Origin: Treponema sp. | Lineage (GTDB): Bacteria > Spirochaetota > Spirochaetia > Treponematales > Treponemataceae | Assembly: GCA_024687165.1 (NCBI GenBank) | Contig: JAILEY010000065.1 | Location: forward strand, 1 to 32,288 | Direction: 5' to 3' | Length of the DNA: 32,288 bases | Part shown: one piece after another, positions 25,536-32,288 of the stretch | Numbering within the stretch: position 1 is the stretch's first letter | Layout: each line of letters begins with the position of its first letter | Program-made: the position numbers and the translations under genes | The notes under the pieces: generated by a model | Seen by the model: the letters and a program-made list of their open reading frames with translations, nothing else | Databases searched by the model: none | Told to the model about the DNA's origin: nothing

Positions 25536-26140
25536 TGATGAAGGCAGCAATTTTCGATGTAGACGGAACAATTCTTGACACAATGCCTATGTGGGAAGGT
25601 GCAGCAGACGCGTACCTTGCAACACTTGGAATCGTTTCTGATGAAGACCTTAATAAAAAATTTCTTTCTGCGACTGTAGAAACTGTTGCGTCCTACATGA
25701 AAGAAAAATTCAACCTTAAACAGACGGAAGAAGAAATTCAAAAAGGCGTTCAGAAAGTTGCTGAAGATTTTTATGCTAACGAAGCACAAATAAAAGACGG
25801 AATGCTTGATTACATAAAATCACTTCACAAAAAAAATATTCCAATGGTTGTAGCTTCAAGCGGAATAAGAGTTTTAATCGACAGCGCTTTCACAAGACTT
25901 GACCTTCATAAATATTTCAAAGAGATTTTAACAGGAGACAAAAATAGTCCTGAACTTTTTGAAAAATGTCTTGAAGCACTTGAAACAAAACCAGAAGAAA
26001 CTTTTGTTTTTGAAGACGGAATTCATGCAATTGAAACAGCAAAAAAAATCGGACTGAAAACTGTTGTCGTAAAGGACATCCAGCATAATTATGAAGAAAT
26101 AAAAAAATCTGCAGATTATACACTGGAGGAATTATTGTGA
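25535..26140 (+). CDS. HAD phosphatase in the thiamine operon (candidate TMP phosphatase)
   Basis: 201 residues. Motif I is AIFDVDGTILDTMPMW, motif II lies in VVASSG, the motif III Lys in TGDKNSP, and motif IV in FVFEDGIHAIETA. The helical cap type resembles beta-phosphoglucomutase-like HADs. The start is taken at ATG 25535, overlapping the thiE stop; an ATG three bases later or a GTG at 25523 are alternatives. It sits between thiE and thiD, with a four-base overlap to thiD. I infer that it removes the phosphate from thiamine monophosphate or salvages a pyrimidine phosphate; no thiL or thiN is visible here. Confidence 0.87.
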   Translation: MMKAAIFDVDGTILDTMPMWEGAADAYLATLGIVSDEDLNKKFLSATVETVASYMKEKFNLKQTEEEIQKGVQKVAEDFYANEAQIKDGMLDYIKSLHKKNIPMVVASSGIRVLIDSAFTRLDLHKYFKEILTGDKNSPELFEKCLEALETKPEETFVFEDGIHAIETAKKIGLKTVVVKDIQHNYEEIKKSADYTLEELL

Positions 26141-26925
26141 AAACAGTTTTAACAATTGCAGGAAGCGATTCAATCGGAGGAGCTGGAATTCAGGCTGATA
26201 TAAAAACAATCACATGTAACGGCTGCTATGCAATGAGCGCAATAACTGCACTGACTGCACAAAATACTCTTGGAGTAAAATCGATTCAGGAAAGTACACC
26301 TGATTTTCTTGCAGATCAGCTTGATGCAGTTTTTACTGATATTGTTCCTGATGCAGTTAAAATCGGAATGGTTTCAAATGCTGAACTGATAAAAGTAATT
26401 GCAGAAAAATTAAAATTCTATGAAGCACAAAAAATCATTGTAGATCCAGTGATGGTTGCAACAAGCGGTTCTTCTTTGATTAAATCAGAAGCAGTTGAAG
26501 TTTTAACAAAAGAATTAATTTCACTTGCAACACTTATTACTCCGAATATTCCTGAAGCAGAATTATTAAGCGGAATAAAAATTCATTCAGAGAACGATAT
26601 GCTTTCTGCCGCAAAAATTATTTTTGAAAAATACAAAGCACCTGTTCTTGTAAAAGGCGGACACAGCATCAACGACGCAAACGATGTTCTTTTCAGCAGT
26701 AATGATTTTCTCTGGTTCATGTCAGAGAGAATTGAAAATTCAAACACACACGGAACAGGCTGCACACTTTCATCTGCAATTGCTTCGAATCTTGCAAAAG
26801 GATACAACCTTGAATGTTCAGTTCAGTTTGCAAAAAATTATATTACAGAATGTCTGAAAGCGGATTTAAATCTTGGAAAAGGTTCAGGTCCTTTAAAACA
26901 TAATTACATGATTGGAGAAAACTAA
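26137..26925 (+). CDS. thiD: Hydroxymethylpyrimidine (phosphate) kinase
   Basis: Phosphorylates HMP and HMP-phosphate to HMP-pyrophosphate, the pyrimidine donor for ThiE. The 262-residue protein has [20 protein letters not shown] at the N-terminus, [55 protein letters not shown] and [14 protein letters not shown], the last being the ribokinase-family catalytic GTGC motif. It starts at GTG, with GGAGG seven bases upstream, overlapping the HAD gene by four bases. Confidence 0.96.
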   Translation: MKTVLTIAGSDSIGGAGIQADIKTITCNGCYAMSAITALTAQNTLGVKSIQESTPDFLADQLDAVFTDIVPDAVKIGMVSNAELIKVIAEKLKFYEAQKIIVDPVMVATSGSSLIKSEAVEVLTKELISLATLITPNIPEAELLSGIKIHSENDMLSAAKIIFEKYKAPVLVKGGHSINDANDVLFSSNDFLWFMSERIENSNTHGTGCTLSSAIASNLAKGYNLECSVQFAKNYITECLKADLNLGKGSGPLKHNYMIGEN

Positions 26926-28229
26926 TGGAACAGTACGCAACACAAATGGATGCTGCAAAACGCGGCATTGTAACAGAACAGATAAAAATCGTAGCGGCAA
27001 AAGAAAAGATGAGCGTTGAAGAACTTATGCCTCTTGTTGCTTCAGGAAAAGTTGCAATCTGCGCAAACAAGCATCACAAATGTCTTGATCCTGAAGGTGT
27101 TGGTTCAATGCTGAGGACAAAAATAAATGTGAACCTTGGAATCAGCCGTGACTGCAAGGACTATGATATTGAAATGAAGAAAGTTAATGCTGCAGTTGAA
27201 ATGGGTGCAGAAGCAATCATGGATCTTTCAAGTCATGGAGACACAATTCCTTTCCGCAGAAAACTCACGTCAGAATGTAAAGCAATGATCGGTACAGTTC
27301 CTGTTTATGACAGCGTGATTCATTACAAGAGAGATCTTGCAACTTTAACTGCAAAAGATTTTATTGATGTAGTGCGTCTTCATGCAGAGGATGGCGTTGA
27401 CTTTGTTACACTTCACTGCGGAATCACAAGACACACAATCGAACAGATAAAAAAACACAAGCGCAAGATGAACATCGTAAGCCGCGGAGGTTCTCTTGTT
27501 TTTGCATGGATGAGCATGACTGGAAATGAAAACCCTTTCTATGAATACTACGATGAAATTCTTGATATCTGCCGTGAGCATGACGTAACAATTTCATTAG
27601 GTGATGCATGCCGTCCTGGCTGTCTTGCAGATGCTTCTGATGTCTGTCAGATAGAAGAACTTGTACGTCTTGGAGAACTTACAAAACGAGCATGGGCAAA
27701 AGATGTTCAGGTAATGGTTGAAGGTCCGGGACACATGCCGATGGATCAGATTGCAGCAAATATGAAAATTCAGCAGACAATCTGCATGGGAGCACCATTC
27801 TATGTTCTTGGACCTCTTGTAACAGATATAGCTCCTGGATACGACCACATCACTTCTGCCATCGGTGGAGCAATTGCAGCACAAAACGGTGCAGCATTTC
27901 TTTGCTATGTAACACCTGCAGAACATCTTGCACTTCCAAATGTTGACGATGTAAAACAGGGAATCATTGCAAGTAAAATTGCAGCGCATGCAGCAGATAT
28001 TGCAAAAGGTGTAAAAGGCGCAATAGATATTGATAATAAAATGGCTGATGCAAGACGAAAGCTTGACTGGGAGGCTCAGTGGGAATGTGCACTCGATAGC
28101 GAAACTGCAAAAGCAATCAGGGACAGCCGCGCTCCTGAACACGATGACACCTGCTCAATGTGCGGAAAGTTCTGTGCAGTACGCAGCATGAACAAAGCAC
28201 TCGCCGGTGAACAAGTAGATATTCTGTAA
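26925..28229 (+). CDS. thiC: Phosphomethylpyrimidine synthase
   Basis: A radical-SAM-type iron-sulfur enzyme that converts aminoimidazole ribotide to HMP-phosphate. The 434-residue protein is of the short form. It has [64 protein letters not shown] and [13 protein letters not shown]. The cluster-binding Cys motif is CSMCGKFC (410-417), a CX2CX3C spacing, one residue shorter than the CX2CX4C of Escherichia coli ThiC. GGAG seven bases before the ATG fixes the start, overlapping thiD by one base. Confidence 0.96.
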   Translation: MEQYATQMDAAKRGIVTEQIKIVAAKEKMSVEELMPLVASGKVAICANKHHKCLDPEGVGSMLRTKINVNLGISRDCKDYDIEMKKVNAAVEMGAEAIMDLSSHGDTIPFRRKLTSECKAMIGTVPVYDSVIHYKRDLATLTAKDFIDVVRLHAEDGVDFVTLHCGITRHTIEQIKKHKRKMNIVSRGGSLVFAWMSMTGNENPFYEYYDEILDICREHDVTISLGDACRPGCLADASDVCQIEELVRLGELTKRAWAKDVQVMVEGPGHMPMDQIAANMKIQQTICMGAPFYVLGPLVTDIAPGYDHITSAIGGAIAAQNGAAFLCYVTPAEHLALPNVDDVKQGIIASKIAAHAADIAKGVKGAIDIDNKMADARRKLDWEAQWECALDSETAKAIRDSRAPEHDDTCSMCGKFCAVRSMNKALAGEQVDIL

Positions 28230-28236
28230 AAAAAAT

Positions 28237-28293
28237 TGGCTTCCAGTTGCATTGAGCATTACAAAATAACTGGAAGCCATTTAAATTTTATTT
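28237..28293. terminator. Bidirectional terminator between thiC and the GH5 gene
   Basis: A perfect 12-bp stem, TGGCTTCCAGTT (28237-28248) with AACTGGAAGCCA (28268-28279), loop of 19 bases. On the minus strand it is followed by an A and a run of eight Ts, an excellent terminator for the GH5 gene. On the plus strand it is followed by TTTAAATTTTATTT and would end the thiamine operon. Confidence 0.85.
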
Positions 28294-28307
28294 ACAAAAG
28301 ATCAAAG

Positions 28308-29486
28308 CTATTTAGTTACTTCCATAATCTTTTTAATCAAATCAGGGAAATACCATTCGTTTGTTGTACGGTTAAGATATCCGAATCGTTCTGATTCATC
28401 TTTATTATTCGGTGCATTGTTATCCCAGAGCACACAAAGAATTCCATATTTTTTTGCACTTGAAAGATAAGCATCAAACCACTTTAAGCGATCCTTGTCA
28501 TTATGTTTATTTGTAGCTCCATATTCACCCATGATTACAGGAACACCTTTTGAAACAAATTTCTTGTTCAGTTCACCGAACATATCCATAAGTTCCTTTT
28601 TATGATTTGGAGTGAATTTAGAAGTTCCGCCTTCTTTATTTTTCTGCATTGCAAACGGATACGGACTGTATGCATGAGCTGAAAGACAGATTCTTTTTTC
28701 TTTATCATTTGGAATCTTAAATGATTTATCAAGTGCTGCCCATGGAGCTGCAACATAAGAAGGAACCATAATCAATCTTTTAGAATTATTTCCACCTGTT
28801 GCTCTGATTGTATCAACAGCTTTCTGATTAAGTTTATTGATACATCTCATTGCTTCTTCACATTCAGGACAACCAGATACAAAATTCCATTCATGTTCAT
28901 TTCCGCGAAGACGAGGTTCATTCAAAGCTTCAAAAACAAGATGACCGTCATAATCCTTGAATTCTTTTCCAATCTGTTCCCACATGCGTACAACAAATTT
29001 TTCTGATTCAGGATAACATTTTTCAAGCGGATAATATCCTCTTCCATATTTTAATGAATCAGGAGAATAATAATTATCGTGGTGAATGTTAATGATTACA
29101 TAAAGATCATATTTAATTGCCCAGTCAACAGCTTCCTTAACCTTTGCCATCCATTCCGGGTCGATTTTGTAATTATTATCAACAATATGATTTGACCAGC
29201 TGACAGGAATACGGATTGTTTTAAATCCTGCATCAGCAAGAGTTTTCATTGTCTTTTCTGTAGCAGCAGGAACTCCCCAGGATGTAATTGAACTTACACC
29301 ACCATTTTGTGCCTGGAACAAATCAATGTTTCCATTTGCATCAAAAGAATTTCCAAGATTCCATCCTGTCTTCATATCTTTGACAAGTTCAAAAATATTT
29401 TTATCGACAGGAACCTTTTCAGCAGACACAGCAGTAAAACACAAAGCAAAACAAATCAGCAGAACCGCTTTCAAAAATTTTTTCAT
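28308..29486 (-). CDS. Secreted glycoside hydrolase family 5 endoglucanase-like enzyme
   Basis: 392 residues. GGAGG seven bases before the ATG at 29486 fixes the start; longer frames upstream are not coding-like. A signal peptide (MKKFLKAVLLICFALCFTAVSA) is followed by a single GH5 catalytic barrel: GWNLGNSFDA, IRIPVSW, NIHHDNYY, the acid/base Glu190 in EALNEPR, HAYSPYPF and the nucleophile Glu321 in VIMGEYGA. Both catalytic Glu residues are present. The pattern fits cellulase, lichenase or xyloglucanase activity; which of these cannot be decided by eye. There is no carbohydrate-binding module or dockerin. Confidence 0.93.
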   Translation of the reverse strand: MKKFLKAVLLICFALCFTAVSAEKVPVDKNIFELVKDMKTGWNLGNSFDANGNIDLFQAQNGGVSSITSWGVPAATEKTMKTLADAGFKTIRIPVSWSNHIVDNNYKIDPEWMAKVKEAVDWAIKYDLYVIINIHHDNYYSPDSLKYGRGYYPLEKCYPESEKFVVRMWEQIGKEFKDYDGHLVFEALNEPRLRGNEHEWNFVSGCPECEEAMRCINKLNQKAVDTIRATGGNNSKRLIMVPSYVAAPWAALDKSFKIPNDKEKRICLSAHAYSPYPFAMQKNKEGGTSKFTPNHKKELMDMFGELNKKFVSKGVPVIMGEYGATNKHNDKDRLKWFDAYLSSAKKYGILCVLWDNNAPNNKDESERFGYLNRTTNEWYFPDLIKKIMEVTK

Positions 29487-29505
29487 ATAATTTCCTCCGC
29501 TACAC

Positions 29506-29511
29506 ATTATA
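29506..29511 (-). promoter_or_regulatory. Minus-10 box of the GH5 gene
   Basis: TATAAT on the minus strand, preceded by TG. A weak TTGATG lies 19 bases upstream (29531-29536). The leader would be about 14 bases, with GGAGG near its 5' end. Confidence 0.5.
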
Positions 29512-29576
29512 CAGCATGTTTTCATTTTTTCATCAAAAAAAAACATGCAGGAGCCATACATGCAGAGCCCATAATC

Positions 29577-29605
29577 TTGAACAGACAGCATGATTGGAAT
29601 ATAAT
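29577..29605 (+). promoter_or_regulatory. Sigma-70-type promoter of ilvC
   Basis: TTGAAC (29577-29582) and TATAAT (29600-29605) with exact 17-base spacing, a near-consensus promoter. It predicts a start point near 29612 and a leader of about 40 bases. Confidence 0.78.
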
Positions 29606-29621
29606 GTAAAAACTTTTTACA
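29605..29621. promoter_or_regulatory. Palindromic operator-like site over the ilvC start point
   Basis: TGTAAAAA-C-TTTTTACA, a perfect 8+1+8 palindrome beginning at the last base of the minus-10 box and covering the predicted +1. A repressor bound here would block the promoter. I do not recognise the regulator. Confidence 0.6.
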
Positions 29622-29650
29622 AAATGAAGAATGTTTTTAGGAGTTAAATT

Positions 29651-31126
29651 ATGGGTGAGAATTATTTCAACTCAATTCCATGGCGCAAAGCCAGAATGCA
29701 GCTTGGACATTGTCGTTCAATGGCTCGTGAAGAATTTGCAGACGGTGTAAATGCACTTAAAGGGAAAAAGATTGTTATCGTCGGATGTGGTGCACAGGGT
29801 CTTAACCAGGGGCTTTGTCTCCGCGATTCAGGACTTGATGTTTCATACGCTCTTCGCGCAGAAGCAATTGCAGAAAAAAGACAGTCTTGGAAGAATGCAA
29901 CTGAAAACGGATTTAAAGTTGGAACTTACGAAGAACTCATTCCTACAGCTGACCTTGTTGGAAACCTTACTCCAGACAAGCAGCATACTCCAGTAATCAC
30001 AGAAGTTCAGAAGCACATGAAGCAGGGTTCTGCTCTCTGGTATTCACACGGATTCAACATGATTGAAGAAGGAATGCAGATCCGCAAAGACATCACAGTT
30101 ATTATGTGTGCACCAAAGGGTCCAGGTACAGAAGTATGGCATGAATTCCAGCGCGGATTTGGAGTACCTGATCTTATCGCTGTTCATCCGGAAAATGATC
30201 CAGAAGGAAAAGGATGGGCATATGCAAAAGCTCTTGCAGTAGGCATGGGCGGAGCAAAAGCAGGTGTTCTTGAATCAGACTTTGTTGCAGAAGTTAAGTC
30301 TGACCTTATGGGTGAACAGACAATCCTCTGCGGTATGCTTCAGACTGGTACAATCCTCTCTTACGAAAAAATGGTTAAGGAAGGAATGGATCCAAAATAC
30401 GTTACAAAATTCCTTATGCACGGATGGAATGTAATTACAGAAGCCCTCAAATGGGGTGGAATTACAAACATGATGGACCGTCTTTCAAATCCTGCAAAAA
30501 TCCGCGCAAACGAACTTTCAAAGGAAATCAAAAAAATCTGTGCACCACTCTACCAGAAGCACATGGACGATATCATCTCTGGTGAATTCTCAAGCACAAT
30601 GATGAAGGACTGGGCAAACAAAGATGCTAACCTTCTTAAGTGGCGTGAAGAAACTGGAAAGCTTGATTTTGAAAAGATGGAAGAATCTTCAGAAGAAATT
30701 TCTGAACAGGAATATTTTGACAAGGGAATCCTTCTTGTTGCAATGGTAAAAGCAGGTTGTGAACTTGCATTCGAAACAATGGTTGATGCAGGAATCAAGG
30801 AAGAAAGCGCATACTACGAATCACTTCATGAAGTTCCACTTATTGCAAACCTCATCGACAGAAAGCGCCTTTATGAAATGAACCGCGTTATTTCTGACAC
30901 TGCAGAATACGGCTGCTACCTCTTTGCAAACGCAGCAGTTCCACTCCTCAAAAACTTCATGGAAACAGTTACTCTTGCAGATATCGGAAAGGGACTTGCA
31001 AACAAGGATGCATGTGTTTCAAACAGCCAGCTCGTTACAGTTAACGCAGAAATCCGCAACCACCCGATTGAAGTTGTAGGTCGTAAACTGAGAGCCTATA
31101 TGACAGCAATGAAAGCAATTATTTAA
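29651..31126 (+). CDS. ilvC: Ketol-acid reductoisomerase, class II
   Basis: Rearranges and reduces acetolactate or acetohydroxybutyrate with NADPH and Mg2+, the second common step of valine, leucine and isoleucine synthesis. The 491-residue length and duplicated C-terminal knot domain mark the long class II form, as in Escherichia coli. Landmarks are [16 protein letters not shown] (nucleotide-binding), [36 protein letters not shown] with its metal-binding Asp/Glu, and [16 protein letters not shown] seven bases before the ATG sets the start. It is alone, with no ilvB, ilvN or leu genes beside it. Confidence 0.97.
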   Translation: MGENYFNSIPWRKARMQLGHCRSMAREEFADGVNALKGKKIVIVGCGAQGLNQGLCLRDSGLDVSYALRAEAIAEKRQSWKNATENGFKVGTYEELIPTADLVGNLTPDKQHTPVITEVQKHMKQGSALWYSHGFNMIEEGMQIRKDITVIMCAPKGPGTEVWHEFQRGFGVPDLIAVHPENDPEGKGWAYAKALAVGMGGAKAGVLESDFVAEVKSDLMGEQTILCGMLQTGTILSYEKMVKEGMDPKYVTKFLMHGWNVITEALKWGGITNMMDRLSNPAKIRANELSKEIKKICAPLYQKHMDDIISGEFSSTMMKDWANKDANLLKWREETGKLDFEKMEESSEEISEQEYFDKGILLVAMVKAGCELAFETMVDAGIKEESAYYESLHEVPLIANLIDRKRLYEMNRVISDTAEYGCYLFANAAVPLLKNFMETVTLADIGKGLANKDACVSNSQLVTVNAEIRNHPIEVVGRKLRAYMTAMKAII

Positions 31127-31129
31127 TTC

Positions 31130-31155
31130 TGAACATCCACGTCAGAGAATGTTCA
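31130..31155 (+). other. Hairpin after ilvC
   Basis: TGAACAT (31130-31136) and ATGTTCA (31149-31155), a perfect 7-bp stem directly after the ilvC stop codon and just ahead of the terminator. It may protect the 3' end of the transcript. Confidence 0.5.
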
Positions 31156-31157
31156 AC

Positions 31158-31197
31158 ATCCCGGAAGTTTGCACTGCAGATTTTCGGGATTTTTTTT
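31158..31197 (+). terminator. Intrinsic terminator of ilvC
   Basis: A 9-bp stem ATCCCGGAA (31158-31166) with TTTCGGGAT (31182-31190), one G-U pair, followed by seven further Ts. Standard rho-independent terminator. Confidence 0.9.
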
Positions 31198-31222
31198 GCA
31201 AAAATAACTGCGAAATTCTTTG

Positions 31223-31228
31223 TATAAT
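31223..31228 (+). promoter_or_regulatory. Minus-10 box of the last gene
   Basis: TATAAT preceded by TG. The minus-35 region is weak. The start point would fall in the TATGT repeats that follow. Confidence 0.45.
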
Positions 31229-31230
31229 GC

Positions 31231-31245
31231 TATGTTATGTTATGT
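31231..31245. repeat. Three tandem TATGT pentamers in the leader
   Basis: TATGT occurs three times in a row directly after the minus-10 box, followed by a GC-rich patch (GGACGCCCGCACTGGGGC) that could form a GCCC/GGGC hairpin. Such a GC-rich leader is unusual in this window. Confidence 0.6.
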
Positions 31246-31283
31246 GGACGCCCGCACTGGGGCACTTGGTATTAGGAAAAAAA

Positions 31284-32288
31284 ATGAAAATAAGAAATCT
31301 TTTTTTAGTATTATTTTTTTTATTAATTTCACAATTGAATCTATTTGCATCAAATTCTCGAAAATCAGAAATTGATCATATTTTGTATTGGAAAAATTGG
31401 GTGTATGATAATGAGTATACCACTTATGAAGATTATGAAAGTGAATTAAATTTTAAAACTATTGATTCTTCTGTTGATGACAAATATGAATTTACGGAAA
31501 CTGAAATTTATTACACGAAAAAGAATAACCTATACTGCACAGAAATTTATCTTAAAGGCATAAAAGACCGCATGCTCGCTATGATGCAGGTAGAAGGAAG
31601 CGGATGGTTTCCGTATCTCAAGATTTTCAGATTTGATAATAAAAAACAAAAATGGACAATATACTATTTCGGAAATGGATCGCTGGGTGAATGCGGTTTA
31701 GTCTATCCGATTAGAGATCCAATTACAGGTTATACTTTCTTTTTTGAAGAAGTAAGAAATTTTGACAACAAGCGGCTCATATCATATGACCTGCTCTCTT
31801 TCGAAAATAAAAAGTGGAAAGTATTTGCAAGTGCCAGAGCCTCTTATGTTTACAATCTTTCAGCTGAAGAACAAGAATGGATTTCCAATGATATAATTGA
31901 AAAAATGGCTGCATTTGATTATTCATTCATGGGTATAAAAGAAAATCATCCTGGAACAATTGAACGTGAAGTTTCAGACAAAAAAATCATCGCAAAACTG
32001 TATCACACATCTGTAGGTCGCATGGCTTCGAATTATGAAATAAGCATTTATAAAAGAGAACGTGAAGTTTTCAAAACCAATGGAAAATCATCTGAAGAAG
32101 AAAAAGAATTATTACAGCTTGGGAACTGTTGGTGGGGATTCAATATTGTTGAAAAAAATAATAAGTCTTATCTGGTTTTTATTGGAATGGGCAATTCCGG
32201 AGAACCCCGAGTTTCTACAATAGAATCTTTTATGCTCAACGTTTTAGATTTATCTACACTAGAAATTGTATATAGAAGTTATATAAAC
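31284..32288 (+). CDS. Exported protein of unknown function, cut by the window edge
   Basis: At least 335 codons, open to the end of the window. AGGA seven bases before the ATG gives the start. A signal peptide (MKIRNLFLVLFFLLISQLNLFA) is followed by an aromatic-rich, Lys/Glu-rich region (for example DHILYWKNWVYDNEYTT, GWFPYLKIFRF, KQKWTIYYFGNG) with no domain I recognise. Codon choice is noticeably more AT-rich than in ilvC next door (many TTA, GTA and ATA codons), which could mean less expression or recent acquisition. Two Cys residues (about 92 and 137) and no catalytic motif are visible. Confidence 0.85.
   Translation, partial: MKIRNLFLVLFFLLISQLNLFASNSRKSEIDHILYWKNWVYDNEYTTYEDYESELNFKTIDSSVDDKYEFTETEIYYTKKNNLYCTEIYLKGIKDRMLAMMQVEGSGWFPYLKIFRFDNKKQKWTIYYFGNGSLGECGLVYPIRDPITGYTFFFEEVRNFDNKRLISYDLLSFENKKWKVFASARASYVYNLSAEEQEWISNDIIEKMAAFDYSFMGIKENHPGTIEREVSDKKIIAKLYHTSVGRMASNYEISIYKREREVFKTNGKSSEEEKELLQLGNCWWGFNIVEKNNKSYLVFIGMGNSGEPRVSTIESFMLNVLDLSTLEIVYRSYIN

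Noticed and set aside
27597-28142. Long minus-strand frame within thiC
   Set aside because: Antisense shadow of a well-conserved gene, Cys-rich and without a ribosome-binding site.
29487-29591. Longer N-terminus for the GH5 enzyme
   Set aside because: The signal peptide begins at 29486 behind a strong GGAGG; the upstream part is the promoter.
1-32288. tRNA or rRNA genes, CRISPR arrays, insertion sequences or prophage genes
   Set aside because: None recognised by eye on either strand; a dedicated tRNA scan was not possible.

Overview
The window looks like part of a low-GC spirochaete chromosome, most likely a gut or rumen Treponema. The reasons are the envelope-gene repertoire, a DUF115/Maf-type motility glycosyltransferase beside an HD-GYP gene with flagellar (sigma-28-like) promoters, a homopolymeric G tract in a lipoprotein gene, and a secreted GH5 glycanase that suggests plant-polysaccharide use. 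The genus is an inference. I saw no rRNA, tRNA, CRISPR array, insertion sequence or phage gene.

Left part (1-5006). A lipoprotein gene runs off the left edge and is out of frame at a run of seven Gs in its signal-peptide region. It is preceded on the same strand by a small exported protein resembling the SecD P1 head. Divergent from these are a small redox-type cysteine protein, an HD-domain protein, aroC and a D-Ala-D-Ala carboxypeptidase.

Envelope and motility part (5010-14339). On the minus strand are a LysM/M23 endopeptidase and a beta-propeller/NodB-like protein whose metal ligands are missing. Divergent from them are signal peptidase I, a PASTA-containing transpeptidase and a DUF115/Maf-type protein, all overlapping by a few bases. 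A 260-base gap follows. It holds two sigma-28-like promoters and, between them, a probable small RNA of about 145 nt ending in a strong intrinsic terminator. The second promoter faces a variant HD-GYP gene.

Middle (14357-23348). Here lie an aldo/keto reductase-like protein without the catalytic Tyr and His, glycyl-tRNA synthetase, a membrane-anchored propeller-like protein with a degenerate M23-like protein, a GT4 glycosyltransferase with a HAD phosphatase, and a large VIT/VWA/DUF2135 protein.

Thiamine operon (23602-28290). After an unusual 151-bp nested palindromic element comes a TPP riboswitch whose 3' end doubles as the ribosome-binding site of thiM. Then follow a thiamine-binding protein, thiE, a HAD phosphatase, thiD and thiC, tightly coupled, and a bidirectional terminator. 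The gene set makes the pyrimidine half de novo (ThiC, ThiD) but only salvages the thiazole half (ThiM). No thiG, thiS, thiH or thiF is present here.

Right part (28308-32288). A secreted GH5 glycanase (minus), a stand-alone ilvC with a palindromic operator-like site over its start point, and an unrecognised exported protein cut by the window edge.

Themes worth noting are several enzyme-fold proteins lacking catalytic residues, promoters placed so that transcripts would be leaderless, and convergent gene pairs with only 3 to 17 bases between stop codons. All positions and motifs were read by eye; no database search or folding program was run.
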